A stretch of DNA of 32,462 bases from positions 1-32,462 of the forward strand of contig JAILDF010000042.1 of NCBI GenBank assembly GCA_024689585.1, read 5' to 3'. Made by a program: the position numbers and the translations under genes. Each line of letters opens with the position of its first letter. The first letter of the stretch is position 1. Below, one piece after another: positions 28,972-32,462 of the stretch. The notes beneath the pieces were generated by a model, which saw only the letters and a list, made by a program, of their open reading frames with translations, made no database searches and was not told the DNA's origin. This DNA comes from Oribacterium sp. (GTDB taxonomy: Bacteria; Bacillota; Clostridia; Lachnospirales; Lachnospiraceae).

Positions 28972-29128
28972 GGAAAATGCGAGGGATGTGCGCAGGCCCA
29001 CGAGATTGAAAGTACAGCCTCACAGACATGTTCGCCCAGAATGCACAGGTGTGTGCATTCTGATCGGACATGTCTGCGAGTCTGTTCTTTCAACTCGCAA
29101 GCCGTTGCACCCATCCCTCACATTTTCC
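28972..29128. repeat. 157-bp long imperfect hairpin between purD and purL
   Basis: Left arm 28972-29047, loop ggtg, right arm 29052-29128; roughly 80% complementary with a 1-nt length difference. Confidence 0.85.
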
Positions 29129-29168
29129 TAAGTTATTTCGTGCGGTAAAAATAAAATAGCTGATTTTA

Positions 29169-30431
29169 CTAAAGTGCCTTCAGTGCTCGCTGTCCTATAT
29201 CTTTTCGCATATGCATGTCCTGGAATGTAACCTTTGATGCACTGGCATAAGCTTTGTCGATGGCTTCTTTTAGGGTGGGGGCGATTTCGACTACGCCGAG
29301 GACGCGGCCGCCGTGGGTGTAGAGTTTGCCGTCCTTCAGGTCAGCACCTGCGACGAAGACATTATCCACTTCATCAATGCCGGTGATTTCGTAGCCTGAC
29401 TTGTAGGAAAGGGGATATCCGCCGGAGGCTTCAACTATGCAGCAGGCAGCGCCGGACTTCCACTTGACTTCAGTTTCGGCGAGGGTGCCGTTGGTTGTGG
29501 CCTGCATGATGGTAAGAAGGTCGGAATCCAGAAGGGGAAGTACAACCTGAGTTTCGGGGTCGCCGAAACGGCAGTTGTATTCAATGACCTTAGGACCATC
29601 CTTTGTGATCATGAGACCGAAGTAGAGACAGCCCTTGAAGGTTCTGCCTTCCTTGTTCATGGCCTCGATGGTAGGCTTGAAAATTTTCTCCATGCATTCT
29701 GCTGCTACACTTTCGGTGTAGTAAGGATTCGGTGCTATGGTGCCCATGCCTCCGGTGTTGAGACCCTCGTCGTTGTCATTTATACGCTTGTGATCCATGG
29801 ATGAGATCATGGGAACCACAACCTTGCCGTCGGTGAAGCTGAGTACGGAAACCTCAGGTCCCTCGAGGAACTCCTCGATGACGATCTGGTCACCGGAAGC
29901 TCCGAACTTCTTCTCTTCCATGATGGTTTTGATACCGTCGAGAGCTTCTTCACGGGTCATGGCAATGATAACGCCCTTACCGAGAGCGAGACCGTCAGCC
30001 TTGATGACTGTAGGTATCGGACAGGTCTTAACATACTCCTCTGCCTTTTCGATGTCATTGAAAACCTCGTAAGCGGCAGTTGGGATGTTGTATTTCTTCA
30101 TAAGGTTCTTGGAGAATACCTTTGAACCCTCGATGATGGCAGCCTTTGCCTCAGGTCCGAAAGCAGGGATGCCTGCTTCCTTGAGAGCATCAACAGTGCC
30201 GGCAACAAGTGGATCATCCGGAGCCACAACCACATAGTCAAGAGCCTTCGACTTGCAGAAATCAACAACGGCAGCCACATCAGTTGCCTTTATATCAGGA
30301 ACACACTCTGCGTCCTTTGCGATGCCTCCGTTACCCGGAATCGCATAAATCTTCTCGATAGAAGCATTCTTCTTTAATGTCTTAATGATGGCGTGTTCAC
30401 GACCGCCGCCACCTACAACACCGATTTTCAT
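29169..30431 (-). CDS. purD: Phosphoribosylamine-glycine ligase
   Basis: 420 aa; MKIGVVGGGGREHAIIKTLKKN, VIKADGLALGKGVIIA, GGMGTIAPNPYYT, EYNCRFGDPETQVVLPLL. Confidence 0.97.
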   Translation of the reverse strand: MKIGVVGGGGREHAIIKTLKKNASIEKIYAIPGNGGIAKDAECVPDIKATDVAAVVDFCKSKALDYVVVAPDDPLVAGTVDALKEAGIPAFGPEAKAAIIEGSKVFSKNLMKKYNIPTAAYEVFNDIEKAEEYVKTCPIPTVIKADGLALGKGVIIAMTREEALDGIKTIMEEKKFGASGDQIVIEEFLEGPEVSVLSFTDGKVVVPMISSMDHKRINDNDEGLNTGGMGTIAPNPYYTESVAAECMEKIFKPTIEAMNKEGRTFKGCLYFGLMITKDGPKVIEYNCRFGDPETQVVLPLLDSDLLTIMQATTNGTLAETEVKWKSGAACCIVEASGGYPLSYKSGYEITGIDEVDNVFVAGADLKDGKLYTHGGRVLGVVEIAPTLKEAIDKAYASASKVTFQDMHMRKDIGQRALKAL

Positions 30432-31021
30432 TTATTTTTATCCTCTCTAATCTCCAAACTCATCATCTCTGCCGCCTTCGGAAGCAGCTTCCATTCAGCC
30501 TGTTCCATGACCCTCTTCTGAAGCACCTCGGGAGTATCACCGGGTTCAATGTCTACAGCCTTTTGAAGCAGGATGCGTCCGCCGTCAGGAATCTCATTTA
30601 CAAGATGAACCGTAGCACCGGTAACCTTGACTCCCCTTGCAAGGGCTGCCTCATGAGGCTTAAGTCCGTACATGCCCTTTCCACAGAAACTCGGAATCAG
30701 CGAAGGATGAATGTTGATGATCCTGTCAGCATACTTTTTTGTGAAAGCCTCACTCAGAATTGTGAGATATCCCGCAAGGATGATAAGCTCAATACCGTTC
30801 TCATCAAGAACCTTAATAAGCCTCTCCTCATCCTTCTGCACAACCTCATGTTTAATTCCCGCGTTCTCCGCTCTCTCCAGAGCATATATCCCCGGTCTCG
30901 ATCCAACCACTAAAGTGATCTCCCCGTCAGGGATCTCTCCCCTCTTTTCCGCATCGATCAGCGCCTGCAGATTAGTTCCGCCCCCACTGACCAACACCGC
31001 AATCTTTGTTTTTTCTTTCAT
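30428..31021 (-). CDS. purN: Phosphoribosylglycinamide formyltransferase
   Basis: IAVLVSGGGTNLQALID, ILAGYLTILSEAF, IINIHPSLIPSFCGKGMYG. ORF track start is 31039; MKEKTKIAV at 31021 is the likely start. Confidence 0.94.
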   Translation of the reverse strand: MKEKTKIAVLVSGGGTNLQALIDAEKRGEIPDGEITLVVGSRPGIYALERAENAGIKHEVVQKDEERLIKVLDENGIELIILAGYLTILSEAFTKKYADRIINIHPSLIPSFCGKGMYGLKPHEAALARGVKVTGATVHLVNEIPDGGRILLQKAVDIEPGDTPEVLQKRVMEQAEWKLLPKAAEMMSLEIREDKNK

Positions 31022-31042
31022 ATATTTTTCTCGACCCATTTA

Positions 31043-32227
31043 TTAATGATGGAACAATCTCATACCGGTGAAGCAAACCACCATATCATACTTATCAGCT
31101 GTCTCTATAACGTGATCATCTCTGATTGATCCGCCCGGCTCAGCCACATAAGACACGCCTGACTTACGTGCACGTTCGATATTGTCACCAAACGGGAAGA
31201 ATGCATCAGAACCGAGAGCTGTACCTGTAAGCTTAGAAAGGTACTCCTTCTGCTCCTTTCTTGTGAAAGGTGCCGGCTGCTCGGTGAAGTACTGCTGCCA
31301 TGCGCCGTCGGCGATAACGTCCTCAAACTCCTCTGAGAGATAAACGTCGATAACATTATCACGATCGGCTCTTCTCAGACCCTCCTTGAAAGGAAGATTC
31401 AGGACTCTGTCGCTCTGACGGAGATGCCAGTGGTCAGCCTTGTCGCCTGCGAGACGTGTGCAGTGGATTCTGGACTGCTGTCCGGCACCCACACCGATGG
31501 TCTGGCCATCCTCAGCGTAAGCTACTGAGTTTGACTGAGTATACTTAAGAGTGATAAGGGCGATGGTCATGTTGAGACGGGCTTCCTCAGGGATGTCCTT
31601 ATTCTTTGTTACGATGTTTGCAAATGCCTCATCCGTAACCTTGTAGTCATTTCTGCCCTGCTCGAAGGTCACACCGAATACCTGCTTGTGCTCAGCTGCG
31701 GCAGGCTTGTAGGAAGGATCGATCTTAATGACATTGTAGCCGCCCTTCTTCTTTGTTTTGAGAATCTCAAGAGCCTCATCTGTATATCCCGGAGCGATAA
31801 CGCCATCGGAAACCTCACGGTGAATGATCTTTGCGGTTGTGGCATCGCAGATGTCAGAAAGAGCGATGAAGTCACCGTAGGAAGACATTCTGTCTACACC
31901 GCGGGCTCTTGCGTAAGCACAGGCAAGAAGTGAATCATCGAGACCCTCTATATCATCCACGAAGCAGGCTTTCTTGAGCTTGTCGGAAAGCTTTCTGCCG
32001 ATGGCAGAGCCTGAAGGAGAAACGTGCTTGAAGGATGCAGCAGCCACATGGCCTGTAGCTTCTTTAAGGTCGGAAACCAGCTGCCAGCTGTTAAGAGCAT
32101 CCAGGAAGTTAATGTATCCGGGACGGCCGTTCAGGATTTCGATGGGAAGCTCGGATCCGTCATGCATATAGATCTTTGCAGGCTTCTGGTTTGGGTTCAT
32201 TCCATACTTTAATTCAAATTCCTTCAT
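31043..32227 (-). CDS. Stand-alone phosphoribosylaminoimidazolecarboxamide (AICAR) formyltransferase, PurH transformylase-like
   Basis: 394 aa; MNPNQKPAKIYMHDGSELPIEILNGRPGYINFLDALNSWQLV, ASFKHVSPSGSAIG, AFFPFGDNIERARKSGVSYVAEPGGSIRDDHVIE. Confidence 0.9.
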   Translation of the reverse strand: MKEFELKYGMNPNQKPAKIYMHDGSELPIEILNGRPGYINFLDALNSWQLVSDLKEATGHVAAASFKHVSPSGSAIGRKLSDKLKKACFVDDIEGLDDSLLACAYARARGVDRMSSYGDFIALSDICDATTAKIIHREVSDGVIAPGYTDEALEILKTKKKGGYNVIKIDPSYKPAAAEHKQVFGVTFEQGRNDYKVTDEAFANIVTKNKDIPEEARLNMTIALITLKYTQSNSVAYAEDGQTIGVGAGQQSRIHCTRLAGDKADHWHLRQSDRVLNLPFKEGLRRADRDNVIDVYLSEEFEDVIADGAWQQYFTEQPAPFTRKEQKEYLSKLTGTALGSDAFFPFGDNIERARKSGVSYVAEPGGSIRDDHVIETADKYDMVVCFTGMRLFHH

Positions 32228-32240
32228 TGCTTTCTCCTCC

Positions 32241-32462
32241 TTAGTTTATCTTCTCAAACTTGTTAACCAGCTTGTTCTCAACGCTTCTGCCGGTAACGTC
32301 AATATAACGAACATAAAGTGAGATCTTATTATCTTCGTTAAGGTTGTTCCAGATAAGCTGCTTAAGCTCCTCTGCTGTGTTAGGAATGGCTACACGCTCA
32401 GGCTCGCCCTCGAAGGTAGGGATAGGATTGCCATTCTCTTTGTAGGTGTGAATGAAATGTCC
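32241..32462 (-). CDS. C-terminal part of a stand-alone IMP cyclohydrolase (PurO-like), runs off right edge
   Basis: Open minus-strand frame GHFIHTYKENGNPIPTFEGEPERVAIPNTAEELKQLIWNNLNEDNKISLYVRYIDVTGRSVENKLVNKFEKIN*, directly upstream of the AICAR formyltransferase gene. Confidence 0.6.
   Translation of the reverse strand, partial: GHFIHTYKENGNPIPTFEGEPERVAIPNTAEELKQLIWNNLNEDNKISLYVRYIDVTGRSVENKLVNKFEKIN

Noticed and set aside
28940-29071. 44-residue N-terminal extension of the purL ORF
   Set aside because: It is translated from the hairpin element; ATG at 28939 has a good RBS and starts the conserved protein.
28862-29131. 89-aa plus-strand ORF across the purL start and the long hairpin
   Set aside because: Antisense to purL and running through a palindrome; no recognisable domain or RBS.

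Overview
The window looks like a Lachnospiraceae-type Firmicute chromosome (taxonomy is inferred from gene content only). Almost all genes are on the minus strand. From low to high coordinates it carries: an orphan RlmD-like C-terminal fragment; ApbE flavin transferase; tRNA-Ser(CGA); a PAS/degenerate-GGDEF/EAL protein; tRNA-Leu(UAA); a V-type ATPase operon in the order E-DUF2764-A-B-D-I-K; an rnfCDGEAB operon; glmS with an upstream glmS ribozyme; a sigma factor/anti-sigma/DUF4349 cluster; a membrane-anchored protein with four tandem FMN_bind domains; a TrhA/hemolysin III protein; and a purine operon (purO fragment, AICAR formyltransferase, purN, purD, purL). The least explained elements are non-coding. 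One is a 306-bp element with ~77-bp imperfect terminal inverted repeats and several internal hairpins, just downstream of purL. Another is a 157-bp long imperfect hairpin between purD and purL. A third is a perfect 35-bp-arm palindrome at the end of the V-ATPase operon. TGTATACA palindromes also occur upstream of both the Rnf and V-ATPase operons. All product calls come from reading the translations and motifs; no database search was run.
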